The notes: generated from the sequence alone by a model not told the origin. Numbered from the stretch's first letter, positions 26,465 to 36,607 are shown. The stretch is 44,767 nucleotides of DNA from an uncultured Ignavibacteriales bacterium (GCA_937858935.1 CALLZX010000077.1:1-44767), one strand, 5' to 3'. Program-made: numbers and translations.

Positions 26465-29400
26465 TTAGAATCTATCAAGAATTTGTTGTTCCTGAATAAC
26501 AGCTATTTTAAGGATTTTTGTCTCACCAAGATCAGGTAAATCAATATATGCGAGATACAATCCGCTTGCGACCGGTAATCCAGCTGTATTTGCTAAATCC
26601 CATCTTAGGAATTGATCAATATCATCCTTATTTATTGTTCTTACATGAACACCTGCAAGATTAAAGATTCTAATTGTTGCTTTTTCTGGTAGATGGCTAA
26701 ACGTAACAAATTTGTTGTATTTATTAAGTTCTTCTGTATTTACACCATAATATGGATTTGGAAATACATTAATTTTATCCACCTGTGTTTTAGCAAGTTC
26801 ATTAGAGAAAGATGAACCATTAGTGTTGAATAAATATTTATCCACACCAATTTGAATTGGGTTATCGTATGATACTGTGACAACATCACCAAGTGTATAG
26901 TTGGTTCCGTAAAATACAAGTACCCAGGTTGCTGGATCACGAAGTGCACCAGTTAATGGTGTAGTTGCATTGTAAGCAGAGTTTACAATAATTGCATACA
27001 TTCTGTTAACTGGGTTCCAGGCATAAAATGGTTCCGCAGTTGGCGTTTGAATACGATCTCTAAACATTAAATTAACCTGAGTCTGAGTATCTTTATTCCA
27101 AACCTCAAATGGTACCCGAATCAAGAAAGGAGCAGTAGAACCCGGATTAGGATTAAGCGGGTGTGTAGCTAAACCAGCAGCACCTGTTACAGTAGAGAAT
27201 ATTGTAGCGAGCGAGCCTGTTCCTTCTCTAACTGTTATACGGGTTTGTCCGCCAACTACAGTAGTATCCCAAATTCCTGTAAATCTTAATTCATAATCTA
27301 ATTGTAGTTCATCAATACTATAAGTACCAAATCCAAAGTTATCCGCTGCATAACTAGTTATGGTGCCACCAAATATTGTATAGTTTTGTATATCAAGATT
27401 ACCAGTAGAAGAATTTGAAGATAATGTAGTCGGACTATTTGCCGGACTAAGTGTAAGTCTATCACCGCTGAAATTTATAGGAGCTTCATATACTACACTT
27501 ACTCCTACCTGGAAGCCATCAACAATAGGATCTGCTGTTGTTGTTGGATTTAATTGTGCAGCATTAAAATCATCGCGTGGAGGGAATAGATACTCGCCGC
27601 CGATAATACCTTGGTTTTCAAGAAGAACTGTACTAGTTGTAACATCTCTTAAATTCCAATACTTTGCTGTTCTGGTTAGATTAGCAATAGTAGAAACTGT
27701 TGTTGTTCCTGACGCATCAATAGGCCCCCCTGCCCAACCGTCATCAACAATAACCCAGTCAACAGCAAGAGGTAAATTAGCAGGTTCGATATAAACAATC
27801 CATTCTTCAGTTCCTTCAAAAGCACCATTACCAGTTAATGATCCAGAGACATCACCAAAGTTGATTGTATTGCCAACAATTTCTGGAACGATTATACCGC
27901 CATTTGCAGCATCATGATTCAATGCTTGAAAGGTTGGAGCACTAAGAATATTTACACCAGCAGGGAAAGTCATTGAAAGACCATCGCACCAGTCACCGTC
28001 AGCTGATACTAGATTTAACAAGCAATGAAGCTCCACTTCACCAGAAGTGCCATATACAGCGGCTATATCTATTGAAGATCCTGTTAATGTATCCGGGCCC
28101 ATATTTCCGTCAACTACGGCAGCAGCAACCCAGTCACCATTCTGATCTCTTATCTCTGCACGCTGTGTAAAGAACACTTCGTAATTATGACCTGTTGTTG
28201 CAGCAGGATCAACCACACTAACTGTTGGACCGCCATCTGCAGTTCCTTCATGTGTTATTGTAACTGCGCCACCTGATTCATCACCGTATGTAACACCTGG
28301 ATTTGGAGTTTGTGGAATAACAGTAAGAATAGCAATTGGATTTTCAAGATTATTTGGAACAGCTGCAAGATCAGGATTATAACTATATGCTGTAACCGCA
28401 AAGTAATACTTAATTCCGTTTACCAACGGAATTCCGCCATCAACAGCATCATTTGTTATAGAAATAAATCGTCTAATTCCAGTATCGTTTCCAAACTGAA
28501 CAGGATATTTAATTACAGAGCCTGTTTTTACATCAAAAACAAAATCCGAAATTTTTCCAACTGCATCAACAATATCATAAGTGGCAATTCTAATACCTTC
28601 TGACACCTGAGATGAAGCAGTAGGCAATTGATATATATTGTATCCCTGGAAGGAGTGTCCCTTTTTGTTAAAGGTTTCAGTAGCTTCAACTTTTGCTGTA
28701 TTCTTTGACCAGTCAAGTATTATTTCTCTATCTAAAGAAGTAACAGAAACTTCCGGTGCCGGTGGAGCTGTTGGAAGATCAAAGAAGTTATTGTAAGCTA
28801 CTTGTGCCTGAGCATCATAAAACTTTAAAAGTCCTAATGCTGAAAGTCTATCAACACCAGGTATTGCACCTGCAACTATTTCAGCAACTACTACTTCCTG
28901 GGTATCACCAGGAGCCATATTGAATGGACCGGATGCGCTTCCCTGACGTCTATCGCCAGCGGGTAACTGTTCACCGTCTCTCCAACCTGTACCAGCTTGC
29001 GGATCACCATTTAAAGCATAAGTTGTTGGAAGCAATGTTTTAAGATCAATAAACGGAGCACCTGAAACACCAAATTTACCCTGGAAGAAATTATAAAATT
29101 CACGTGAACCATCTATTTCTCCCTGTGGCGGATCGCCGATGTTAGCATCACCATTAGCAAAATAATATGCTGCAGTCATTGGTAAATTAATTTTGCCTGG
29201 TCCTGCTACCTGGTTATTAAATATTCCAAAATCAGAAGCATCATCTATTCCGTTTTTATTTATATCTTCACCTGCTATTCCATCAATAAGTGGTCCCTGA
29301 AAAAAGTCAAAGCCAACTGCTGGAGGAGGTAGTGGATTATAAGTTGCATCTGTTGCACCAAAATTATAGCAATATTGTAAACTCAAAGTAGTATCAACAC

Positions 29401-30274
29401 CAACAAAATCATCGCCTGCATCACCAAGATCAACATCCGAAAACATTGAAAAATACATATTTTCAAATGTAATTGGATTTACAGTTCTATCTGTTATGTT
29501 GATAACTTTATATTTTCTAAAATACATACTGCCAAGAGCGTTTGCCTGATTGTATGCCCAAATAGTTACCTGGCACTCGATTCCCAGAGGATTTGCACCA
29601 TAAAGATATGTGGTTTGTCCGGAATTTAAATCATTAGCAACAAACCATATTGTTTGATCTGCATCTTTAACGCCTGGTATATCTATAGTTGGTTCATATA
29701 TACCATTTGTATTGACATCATTAAATGGTGCACCCATATCTGCTGGCCATTCTGTCCAATCTGCTTCATATTGAGTTCTAATTGCTGCTTCAGATGTTCC
29801 ATCTAATGCGGCTTCCGTTGATAGATCAACATTTGGATCAGATCCTGGAAACACATCACGTCTAACTCTATAGATTCTATATTTATCCAAAGTTGTTACA
29901 TCTGCGGTTCCATCAGGTAATACTTTACCTGGTTGCAGGCCGGTTCTATATGCAGTACCGCCAACTCTTGGATCCGGATCTCCGGCAACTCTTGCACCCC
30001 AAAGAAGACCAGATGTAAACACTGCTGTTTTACCGCTTCCTTTAGGATAAACTAATCCTGAGTTACCTGATGCGGATATATCAGAAATACCATTATTAAA
30101 AAAGTATGTTGATATATTATTAATGTTTAGACTAGTTAACGCAACATAGTTATTGATTTTTTTCAAATCCTTATTGCTGTTATCTTTCTTATCCCCCTCT
30201 GCCCTTAAACCGGGTGCGAGGAAGAAGATACTCATCACAAAGACAAGTATATATTTAATTTTTCTATAACTCAT
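26465..30274 (-). CDS. Large exported protein with T9SS-type C-terminal domain, partner of TonB receptor
   Basis: A 1269-residue protein with a signal peptide (about 1-25, ending LRAEG). Residues about 505-645 include a fibronectin-III-like domain (EIILDWSKN, GYNIYQ, YYFAVTAYSYNPD). The region between is beta-rich and threonine/glycine-rich with no family I can name. The C-terminal ~105 residues (INVFPNPYYG, IRIFNLAGVHVRT, ASGLYLAYI) resemble a FlgD/T9SS type A sorting domain but end ILDRF rather than with the usual lysine. It sits between the TonB receptor (34-nt gap) and the PorV-like gene (31 nt). A plausible role is a surface ligand-binding partner for the receptor, analogous to SusD, although it has no SusD similarity that I can see. 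Confidence 0.75.
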   Translation of the reverse strand: MSYRKIKYILVFVMSIFFLAPGLRAEGDKKDNSNKDLKKINNYVALTSLNINNISTYFFNNGISDISASGNSGLVYPKGSGKTAVFTSGLLWGARVAGDPDPRVGGTAYRTGLQPGKVLPDGTADVTTLDKYRIYRVRRDVFPGSDPNVDLSTEAALDGTSEAAIRTQYEADWTEWPADMGAPFNDVNTNGIYEPTIDIPGVKDADQTIWFVANDLNSGQTTYLYGANPLGIECQVTIWAYNQANALGSMYFRKYKVINITDRTVNPITFENMYFSMFSDVDLGDAGDDFVGVDTTLSLQYCYNFGATDATYNPLPPPAVGFDFFQGPLIDGIAGEDINKNGIDDASDFGIFNNQVAGPGKINLPMTAAYYFANGDANIGDPPQGEIDGSREFYNFFQGKFGVSGAPFIDLKTLLPTTYALNGDPQAGTGWRDGEQLPAGDRRQGSASGPFNMAPGDTQEVVVAEIVAGAIPGVDRLSALGLLKFYDAQAQVAYNNFFDLPTAPPAPEVSVTSLDREIILDWSKNTAKVEATETFNKKGHSFQGYNIYQLPTASSQVSEGIRIATYDIVDAVGKISDFVFDVKTGSVIKYPVQFGNDTGIRRFISITNDAVDGGIPLVNGIKYYFAVTAYSYNPDLAAVPNNLENPIAILTVIPQTPNPGVTYGDESGGAVTITHEGTADGGPTVSVVDPAATTGHNYEVFFTQRAEIRDQNGDWVAAAVVDGNMGPDTLTGSSIDIAAVYGTSGEVELHCLLNLVSADGDWCDGLSMTFPAGVNILSAPTFQALNHDAANGGIIVPEIVGNTINFGDVSGSLTGNGAFEGTEEWIVYIEPANLPLAVDWVIVDDGWAGGPIDASGTTTVSTIANLTRTAKYWNLRDVTTSTVLLENQGIIGGEYLFPPRDDFNAAQLNPTTTADPIVDGFQVGVSVVYEAPINFSGDRLTLSPANSPTTLSSNSSTGNLDIQNYTIFGGTITSYAADNFGFGTYSIDELQLDYELRFTGIWDTTVVGGQTRITVREGTGSLATIFSTVTGAAGLATHPLNPNPGSTAPFLIRVPFEVWNKDTQTQVNLMFRDRIQTPTAEPFYAWNPVNRMYAIIVNSAYNATTPLTGALRDPATWVLVFYGTNYTLGDVVTVSYDNPIQIGVDKYLFNTNGSSFSNELAKTQVDKINVFPNPYYGVNTEELNKYNKFVTFSHLPEKATIRIFNLAGVHVRTINKDDIDQFLRWDLANTAGLPVASGLYLAYIDLPDLGETKILKIAVIQEQQILDRF

Positions 30275-30308
30275 ATTTTGAAACTCCTATTTTTTTATAC
30301 TATCAATT

Positions 30309-33300
30309 TTAGTATTCTAATTGAAATCCAAATCGAACTTGGCGTGGAGGACCATACAATACGCCAACATTTGTTTGATAAGCTTGATAATAGTCAATGT
30401 TTATTGCTCTATACATAGCTTCATATTCTTCTCTTTGATAGGTCTTTAATGTTCCGCCTAATCCTGGATCATTCAAATAACCATCATCAGTAGGAGTTCC
30501 TGTTCTAAGGAACACGTTTGTGATGTTTGCTGCATCAAAAAGATTAACAATAAAGAAGTAAACATTTGCACGCAATTTATCAGTAATAGAAAAAGATTTA
30601 TCTATCTTTAAATCAAGCTGACTTGTCCATGGAGTTGTTGATGAGTTCAAAGCTTCTATCGGAGATCTAAATCTGTTATCTCCTTCTAATGAACCGTTGT
30701 TATCTCCTTTTCCTGTTCCAAGTGTATATGGATGTCCGCTGTCAAAAGTAAAGAGAGCAGCAACACCAAATTCACGTAAAATAGGTGATTCGGTATCTGC
30801 AGGAAATCTATAATCTATATTCATATTTCCTGTGATTGCCTTGTTGAAATCAAGAGGAGCAATATTAGTTGGTTTAAATACTGTAACTCCATCTAACGGA
30901 GCGCCAACTATACCTGCTTTAGAATTTGGATTAGATCCTGTTCCCTGAGCATTCTGGAATGCAACAGAAGCGTTAACCTGAATGTTTTCCACTCTTCTCA
31001 TATTAAATGATACTTCAACACCCATCGTTGTTGCAAAGTCACCATTTTTAAGAATATTATATGACTGATATGGTGAGCCTGATGCTGTGTTTTGAATATC
31101 AAATTCAACCTGATCCTGTATGTCTTTATAATATCCGGTAATATCAAAAGATGCAAAGTTTGAAACTTGTTGTGTAAACCCAATTTCATACTGTGTAGTT
31201 CTTGTAGGTCTAACATCTAAACCAACCGGAGTTGAAATAAAGAATCCGCCTCTTAATTGAGTACCAAGACCATAAATACCTTGATACATATCTCTTAGTC
31301 TTGACTGTTGAACGAATTTACCATACTGTGCATGAAAAACAGTTGCATCAGTAACAGGGAAAGAGAAACCAATACGAGGACTGACAGCGCTGAAAGATTC
31401 TGTTTTTGTTAATCCTGTAGGATCAATTTTATTTGTCGTAAATTCAATCGCTGATTCAGGACGAGTTGCGTCTTTAAGGATTAAATTGTCTGTATCAAAG
31501 TAGTCAAATCTTAAACCAACATTTAAGATAAGGTCTTTGTATGTTATTTTATCTTCAAGATAAGCACCAGCAAATACTGGTTTTTTAGGAGCTAATAGTC
31601 CTGCATCATCAACTGCACCATTCTCATTAAAATCGCCGTCTATTTCATTTCCAAAATGATCATAACCATAACTATTGGTTAATGAAATCATAACATCATT
31701 AATTGGTAATGGATTGGCAAGCTGACTGTTCTTAAATACATCGTTAGCATATTGAGCTGCTGATCTGCCTGCTGCAAAACCATAGCTTCTTATTGTATAC
31801 GTAGATAACTCACCACCAAACTTAATTGAATGGATTTTATCTATTTCAGTTGAAAAAGCCGCGTTAAAATTAAAAACTTCTCTTTTATTCTTGCTGTAAG
31901 CAGCAGTAATATCATTAGGGGCAAAGAAATTAAAACCAAGAACATCATAAGAAGTTGGTCTTTGATATCTACCAATTCTTCCCTGAGAGATATCTCTGGC
32001 TGTTCGCTGCCAAACAGCTCCAACTTCTGCATTTGCAACGCTATCTCCGTATAATTCCCAATTATCTCTTAACAATGGATCCATATTTTCTGTAAAGTTA
32101 TATGTATAGCCAGCACTTATTTCGTAATAAGTAGTTGGACTTAAAATATGGGTCATCTTAGCAGAAAACGAAGAGTTTGCACTTTCGAAAATTGAGATTC
32201 TTCCAAGATTCAATAATTGGCTGATGTTTCCACCGCCGCCATTTCCACCTTTAGAATCTGTATAGGATCCAGTTACTCTAAATATTAATGGATTAAAATC
32301 AAATGTTAATGTACCTGTGCCGGTATAAATTTGATTTTGAGCTCCATAAGTAGGTCCAGCTGGATAATACATTTCAATTGAATTTGTTTCCGGTGTTGTA
32401 GATTGCTGATCTGTTATTACACCAAGATCAATTCCAGGGAAAGGCAAAGGATTCTGATCTAACTTCCAGTTTGAATTAATTAAACCAAAAAATTTAATGT
32501 TATCTGCAAATAGAGGTCCGCTTATTGTACCTGTGAATTCATTATAACCATACTGATAAGCGCCTAAAGTTTGTTCGCCATTAAATCTATCATCTTTGCT
32601 TTTGAAGGTCAAATTATCTGTAACGTAAGCAATGCTAAATTTAAAATCAGATGTACCTGATTTAAGCTGAGTTCTTACAATACCGGAATTTGCTCCGCCA
32701 TATTCAGCAGTATAACCACCAGCTTGCACTTGAATTTCTTCAACCGCATCCTGTACAATTGTAACACCGCGTCCGCCCAATACCGGGTTGGTAATGTTAG
32801 TACCTTCAAGGTAATAGCCAACTTCATCAACACGTCCACCTCTTATGTAAACGTTTTGATTTTGAATGACAACACCAGGTGTTAATTTCAAAATGTTATT
32901 AAAATCTCTTACAGGCAAATCATCAATGATATCGCTTGTAGTTGTTCTAATAGCATTTGTGTTGCTGGGGTTAATGAGTGGTCGTTCTGATACCACGACA
33001 ACTTCTCCAACTGATATCCCTTCGCCGGGCAATTGAAAATTAAGTTCTGTGGTAAGATCAGTATTAACACGTACGTTAGTAAGTGTAATTGTTTGATACC
33101 CGATGTAAGAAGCTTTTACTTCATAAACACCGGCTTGTAAATTGAAAATAGTGTACTCACCTTTTACGTCCGTTGCTGCTCCCAATGAGGTTCCAACTAC
33201 TAAAACGTTGGCACCTATTAGAGGTTCGCCGGATGTAAGGTCAGTAACTTTTCCTTTTATTTTTCCCGTTTGAGCCAACATTATTGTCGGCAGTAGTAAA

Positions 33301-33332
33301 AGGGAAAATAGAATAGTAAACCATCTATTCAT
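30309..33332 (-). CDS. TonB-dependent receptor with carboxypeptidase-regulatory-like N-domain
   Basis: A 1007-residue outer-membrane receptor. A signal peptide (1-20) is followed by a carboxypeptidase-regulatory-like domain (about 23-105: GKVTDLTSGEPLIGANV, GEYTIFNL). Next is a plug domain with DLPVRDFNNILKLTPGV, NVYIRGGR and VEEIQVQAGGYTAEYGG, then a 22-strand-type barrel ending VRFGFQLEY. The domain order is that of SusC-like receptors, but no SusD gene is present; the next gene encodes a T9SS-type exported protein instead. The substrate is unknown. It is the first gene of the operon, with AAGGAGAG before the ATG and a 372-bp untranslated region upstream. Confidence 0.9.
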   Translation of the reverse strand: MNRWFTILFSLLLLPTIMLAQTGKIKGKVTDLTSGEPLIGANVLVVGTSLGAATDVKGEYTIFNLQAGVYEVKASYIGYQTITLTNVRVNTDLTTELNFQLPGEGISVGEVVVVSERPLINPSNTNAIRTTTSDIIDDLPVRDFNNILKLTPGVVIQNQNVYIRGGRVDEVGYYLEGTNITNPVLGGRGVTIVQDAVEEIQVQAGGYTAEYGGANSGIVRTQLKSGTSDFKFSIAYVTDNLTFKSKDDRFNGEQTLGAYQYGYNEFTGTISGPLFADNIKFFGLINSNWKLDQNPLPFPGIDLGVITDQQSTTPETNSIEMYYPAGPTYGAQNQIYTGTGTLTFDFNPLIFRVTGSYTDSKGGNGGGGNISQLLNLGRISIFESANSSFSAKMTHILSPTTYYEISAGYTYNFTENMDPLLRDNWELYGDSVANAEVGAVWQRTARDISQGRIGRYQRPTSYDVLGFNFFAPNDITAAYSKNKREVFNFNAAFSTEIDKIHSIKFGGELSTYTIRSYGFAAGRSAAQYANDVFKNSQLANPLPINDVMISLTNSYGYDHFGNEIDGDFNENGAVDDAGLLAPKKPVFAGAYLEDKITYKDLILNVGLRFDYFDTDNLILKDATRPESAIEFTTNKIDPTGLTKTESFSAVSPRIGFSFPVTDATVFHAQYGKFVQQSRLRDMYQGIYGLGTQLRGGFFISTPVGLDVRPTRTTQYEIGFTQQVSNFASFDITGYYKDIQDQVEFDIQNTASGSPYQSYNILKNGDFATTMGVEVSFNMRRVENIQVNASVAFQNAQGTGSNPNSKAGIVGAPLDGVTVFKPTNIAPLDFNKAITGNMNIDYRFPADTESPILREFGVAALFTFDSGHPYTLGTGKGDNNGSLEGDNRFRSPIEALNSSTTPWTSQLDLKIDKSFSITDKLRANVYFFIVNLFDAANITNVFLRTGTPTDDGYLNDPGLGGTLKTYQREEYEAMYRAINIDYYQAYQTNVGVLYGPPRQVRFGFQLEY

Positions 33333-33704
33333 AAGATCTCTCCTTGATTAGATTACAGATGATGGTGGTTAATTAATTAAATGATCGATCTAATACTTTG
33401 TAACAATATGTGAATGAACAAAAAATAATAAAAGCAGATTTTATTAATCTACAGTTTAATGATTAACTGAATATGCATAGTATAAAGAATTCTTATAGTA
33501 AAGAGATTGATACAGAGATCTGGATATTAGATTTGTAAAATTTTGTATCAATCAATCCGATAAACATTCCTTTTGATAAGTTTTTTAAATTTTATATGAC
33601 AACGTCCTAAAAAATATTGTTAAAGTCAACAAATAATATAAGAATGTTTAAATTTTTTAATTATTAACTTTTAGCAAGTCTTCGTTTAATATTTTTCAAA
33701 AATT
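33333..33704. other. Long AT-rich intergenic region upstream of the TonB receptor operon
   Basis: This 372-bp gap contains no convincing ORF. It should hold the promoter of the TonB receptor operon. Visible structure includes a perfect 10-bp inverted repeat GATTGATACA/TGTATCAATC (33505-33514, 33544-33553), a 10-bp palindrome AAGAATTCTT (33485-33494), and one isolated TATGACAAC motif (33595-33603). No terminator for the upstream DUF6029-like gene is obvious. Confidence 0.6.
33505..33553. promoter_or_regulatory. Inverted repeat in the TonB operon leader/promoter region
   Basis: GATTGATACA and its exact reverse complement TGTATCAATC lie 29 bp apart, about 170-220 bp upstream of the TonB receptor start. 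They could be paired operator half-sites for a looping regulator or a stem in a long leader. No regulator is identified. Confidence 0.35.
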
Positions 33705-35249
33705 CTATAAACGCGTAAGAATTTTTAATTCCACACCCTGAAAAGCTGGTTCGTACCTGCAAATTCCACCAATACAAATGTTGCCGGCTTGCCTTGTTCC
33801 GACAAGCAAACTTAAATCACTGTGATTACCAAGCTTGTATCCAAATTGTATAAAGCTCCAGAATTTTCTTACAACATTTCCTTCCTGAGGTTCTTTGGTT
33901 TGAAGTTCTGCTACAACGGCAACACTAAAATTTGGAGAACGTAAATATTCAATGTTAATTATATCATCGTAATATTTTTCATCAGTTGTAAGATTTTCTG
34001 TTTGTTGGTGTTCCAGTACTAATTTAATTGTATTAATATCATCAAAGTAAAATTTGTTTTCCAAAATTGGTGTAAAGTTTTTTGTGTTTGTTGATAACTC
34101 TTCGTTGTATCCAAAAGCAAGTATTGAGGTTAATGATTCACTCCAATTATGTGCTGCTTGTAAATATATTTCTTCTAACTGTGTAGCAATGGGAAGTGAA
34201 AGATTATTCACTTGCTGATAATAGGAACTAGTAGGAAGTGTGTTAGTAATACCATAATTAGCTATCAATGATGTTTCATCCGAAATATTGAAATTCATTT
34301 CAACAGCATATCCCTCTTCATTTGATTGATCAAGCGGAGATGGATGACGATTCAGCAGTTGATAAGTATATTCTTTTCTCAAGGACGGTGCAGTGTTATA
34401 AAATATTGTTCCGTCATTAGAGGTGAAAGCATAGTTATCATAATATTTATATTCACCAACAATTGAAAAAACATCATAATAAAAATTCAAACTGCCGTAA
34501 AATGCTTCGCCAATTTTCCATTCATCATCATGAAAAACCTGTGACTGAACATCCTCATTACTCTTAACTCCATACTCAGCATATCCATCAAAATTCCAAT
34601 AAGACGGTTGTATTCTAAATGAAGCTAATGTTGTTCTGGCCACTCCTTCAATCGATGGCAAGTTAGAGGCAAATGTTGTACCCAGTTTCACCAAATCAAA
34701 TTTGCCATATTGCAAATCAACAGCATGAAGAATGTCTTCTCTTAAATTATTTGAGTTAGCTGCCGAACCTGAAAGTGCGGTAAGTGTAAAACCCTCATAA
34801 TTAGCCTCAACCTTTACACCTATTAGATTATTATCGATTCTTATATTTCTATCCTCGTAACTTTTTAAAATTAACCCGCGACCAAAAAGTTTGTAAAAAT
34901 TTCCTACCGTTATATTTAATCCTTCTTCAACATCACCGATATCTACCCCGATATATTTATATGCAATATCTGCATACTTAACTTTTCCTCTGCTTATGGA
35001 TGGATCCGGATCATTTGGCTGGAATATTTCGAATCTAATCCCGGCACTAAAAATATTTTTGTTATAATCCAGATTTAACCAGTTTTCAAAAATTTCATTA
35101 TTAGTATCGGTATCGTACGAGTATTCAAGCTGATTTGAAAAACCTAATCCATCTGGCAAAAGAAACCATCTATTGTCAGTTTGACTAATTACTTTTGTTG
35201 ATAATATAATTATTAATAAAATGGTGATGCGAGTAATGGCAGTTTTCAT
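33705..35249 (-). CDS. DUF6029-like outer-membrane beta-barrel protein
   Basis: A 514-residue exported protein (signal about 1-22, ending VISQ). The conserved block VGNFYKLFGRGLILKSYEDRNIRIDN is spread over residues about 115-142, and the C-terminal CIGGICRYEPAF region precedes a terminal strand. Together these resemble the DUF6029 family of Bacteroidota outer-membrane proteins. The many amphipathic strands indicate a barrel. Function is unknown. It follows the TlpA gene but is separated from it by a strong terminator whose stem ends only 37 nt before its start codon, so its own promoter must overlap that hairpin or it depends on read-through. No Shine-Dalgarno is visible. Confidence 0.72.
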   Translation of the reverse strand: MKTAITRITILLIIILSTKVISQTDNRWFLLPDGLGFSNQLEYSYDTDTNNEIFENWLNLDYNKNIFSAGIRFEIFQPNDPDPSISRGKVKYADIAYKYIGVDIGDVEEGLNITVGNFYKLFGRGLILKSYEDRNIRIDNNLIGVKVEANYEGFTLTALSGSAANSNNLREDILHAVDLQYGKFDLVKLGTTFASNLPSIEGVARTTLASFRIQPSYWNFDGYAEYGVKSNEDVQSQVFHDDEWKIGEAFYGSLNFYYDVFSIVGEYKYYDNYAFTSNDGTIFYNTAPSLRKEYTYQLLNRHPSPLDQSNEEGYAVEMNFNISDETSLIANYGITNTLPTSSYYQQVNNLSLPIATQLEEIYLQAAHNWSESLTSILAFGYNEELSTNTKNFTPILENKFYFDDINTIKLVLEHQQTENLTTDEKYYDDIINIEYLRSPNFSVAVVAELQTKEPQEGNVVRKFWSFIQFGYKLGNHSDLSLLVGTRQAGNICIGGICRYEPAFQGVELKILTRL

Positions 35250-35286
35250 TTTTATTTTAGATTTGATATGATTAAAGCAAAAATAT

Positions 35287-35321
35287 AATTCCTTCGGTAC
35301 GTATGATTTACCGAAGGAATT
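35287..35321 (-). terminator. Terminator after the TlpA gene
   Basis: A perfect 13-bp stem AATTCCTTCGGTA/TACCGAAGGAATT (35287-35299 with 35309-35321) has a 9-nt loop and AT-rich flanks. It lies 5 nt after the stop of the minus-strand TlpA gene. Confidence 0.88.
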
Positions 35322-35326
35322 AAAAA

Positions 35327-35833
35327 TTATTTTTCTAGTAATTCAGATATTATTTTCTCAACTTTTTGTTCATCACCTTTCATATAACCAAGGTGCGAGT
35401 ATACAATATTTCCAGTCTTATCTATTACTACGGTGTATGGCATTTGCTGGGCATAGTACTTTCTTGAAACTTCACTGTTTGTATCAAGTACAACTGGAAA
35501 TTTGTAATCTTTTGATTTGATGTAAGGCTTTACCTTAGCCACTGATTTTTCAGTGTCCGTTGAAACGGCAAGCAAAATAAATCCCTTTTCTTTATATTGC
35601 TCATAAATTTTATTGTACTCAACCATTTCTTCCAGGCAAGGCTTGCACCAAGTTGCCCAAAAACTTAAAAGAATAGGACCATTACCGGTTATGCTGTTTA
35701 ACTCAACATATTTACCATCAAGATTAACAAGTTTAAAGTTGGGTGCTTTTCTTCCGGTAATATCTTCTTCATTTTGTGCGATAACGGGAAGCGAAACAAT
35801 AAACACAAAAACTAACAACAAAAGAAATTTCAT
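35327..35833 (-). CDS. TlpA/ResA-type periplasmic thioredoxin
   Basis: A 168-residue exported thioredoxin-fold protein with a signal peptide of about 19 residues (LPVIAQ). The active site is W62-C63-K-P-C66 and the cis-proline loop is QMPYTVVID. The APNFKLVNLDGKYVELN opening is typical of TlpA/ResA proteins, which reduce disulfides in exported proteins or carry reducing power outside the membrane. Its ATG follows the TAA of the preceding T9SS module gene with no spacer, so the two are translationally coupled. With three CxxC Omp28-type proteins upstream, it could supply or accept electrons for them; this is inference. Confidence 0.9.
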   Translation of the reverse strand: MKFLLLLVFVFIVSLPVIAQNEEDITGRKAPNFKLVNLDGKYVELNSITGNGPILLSFWATWCKPCLEEMVEYNKIYEQYKEKGFILLAVSTDTEKSVAKVKPYIKSKDYKFPVVLDTNSEVSRKYYAQQMPYTVVIDKTGNIVYSHLGYMKGDEQKVEKIISELLEK

Positions 35834-36571
35834 TTATTTCTCCAAAATCATTTTTCTTGTTTGAACAAATTCACTAGTAACAATTTTATAGAAGTAAACA
35901 CCACTGCTAAGATTTGATGCGTTTAGTAAAGCTGTGTGTTTGCCCGCAGATTTAAATCCATCAACCAGTGTTGCAATTTTATTACCAAGAATATTATATA
36001 TAGAAATTTCAACATTGCCGGCTTTCTTCAATCCATAATTTATTTGTGTAGAAGGATTGAAAGGGTTTGGATAGTTTTGAGCTAAATAATAATCAGTGAC
36101 TGATGTTTTTTCATCTTCTACAGAAACAGGATTAACTGTTGCAGTAAAGTCAGTCGTAATCCTAACAGATGGATTTCGGAATGTGCCTACTTGTACTTGA
36201 ACGTTTGCTGTACCACTGTTATTTAATGCTGTTACATGTAAAGAAGTTATTAATGTTTCTCCTGGATTTAAAGGAAGCGTTGTTCCAAAATCAGAAGTTG
36301 TTGCTATGCTGTCTAAAAATGGAGGAAAGCAAGTCTGATCAAAACACAGTGAAGACTGCCAATCAGCAGGTAGATTATTGATCGTTCTAACTTCGAAAAT
36401 AGTTTGTACATATTGAGAAATATTTTTTACCTCAAAATCAAAAACCATTTCCGATCCAAGGGTGCTGTCTATGAACGTTCTATGAACTGTAACCTCAATA
36501 TCTTGGGCCTTAAATGTTCCCGTAAGGGTAAAAATTAAAAACATTATAACTCTAAAAACTTTATTCATCAT
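35834..36571 (-). CDS. Short T9SS cargo consisting of one duplicated module plus sorting tail
   Basis: A 245-residue exported protein. After a signal peptide (about 1-22) residues 24-245 align without gaps, about three quarters identical by eye, to the last 222 residues of the protein at 38908-41337. The module holds a ~125-residue beta-rich part with an LCF(x)nTCFPPFLDS cysteine motif and a type A T9SS sorting domain (NYPNPFNPSTQ to the final lysine). It is therefore a stand-alone copy of another protein's C-terminal half attached directly to a signal peptide. I start it at the ATG at 36571; a TTG three bases upstream is less likely. It is directly coupled to the TlpA gene. Confidence 0.85.
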   Translation of the reverse strand: MMNKVFRVIMFLIFTLTGTFKAQDIEVTVHRTFIDSTLGSEMVFDFEVKNISQYVQTIFEVRTINNLPADWQSSLCFDQTCFPPFLDSIATTSDFGTTLPLNPGETLITSLHVTALNNSGTANVQVQVGTFRNPSVRITTDFTATVNPVSVEDEKTSVTDYYLAQNYPNPFNPSTQINYGLKKAGNVEISIYNILGNKIATLVDGFKSAGKHTALLNASNLSSGVYFYKIVTSEFVQTRKMILEK

Positions 36572-36607
36572 CAAACCTGATTTTATTTATAAATACTGAA
36601 AAAGAGA

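Noticed and set aside
33585-33603. TATGACAAC motif in the TonB receptor upstream region as a fourth Pho-like box
   Set aside because: The second half-site (TTAAATT) does not match, the orientation is opposite relative to the downstream gene compared with the other sites, and it is ~260 bp from the start codon.
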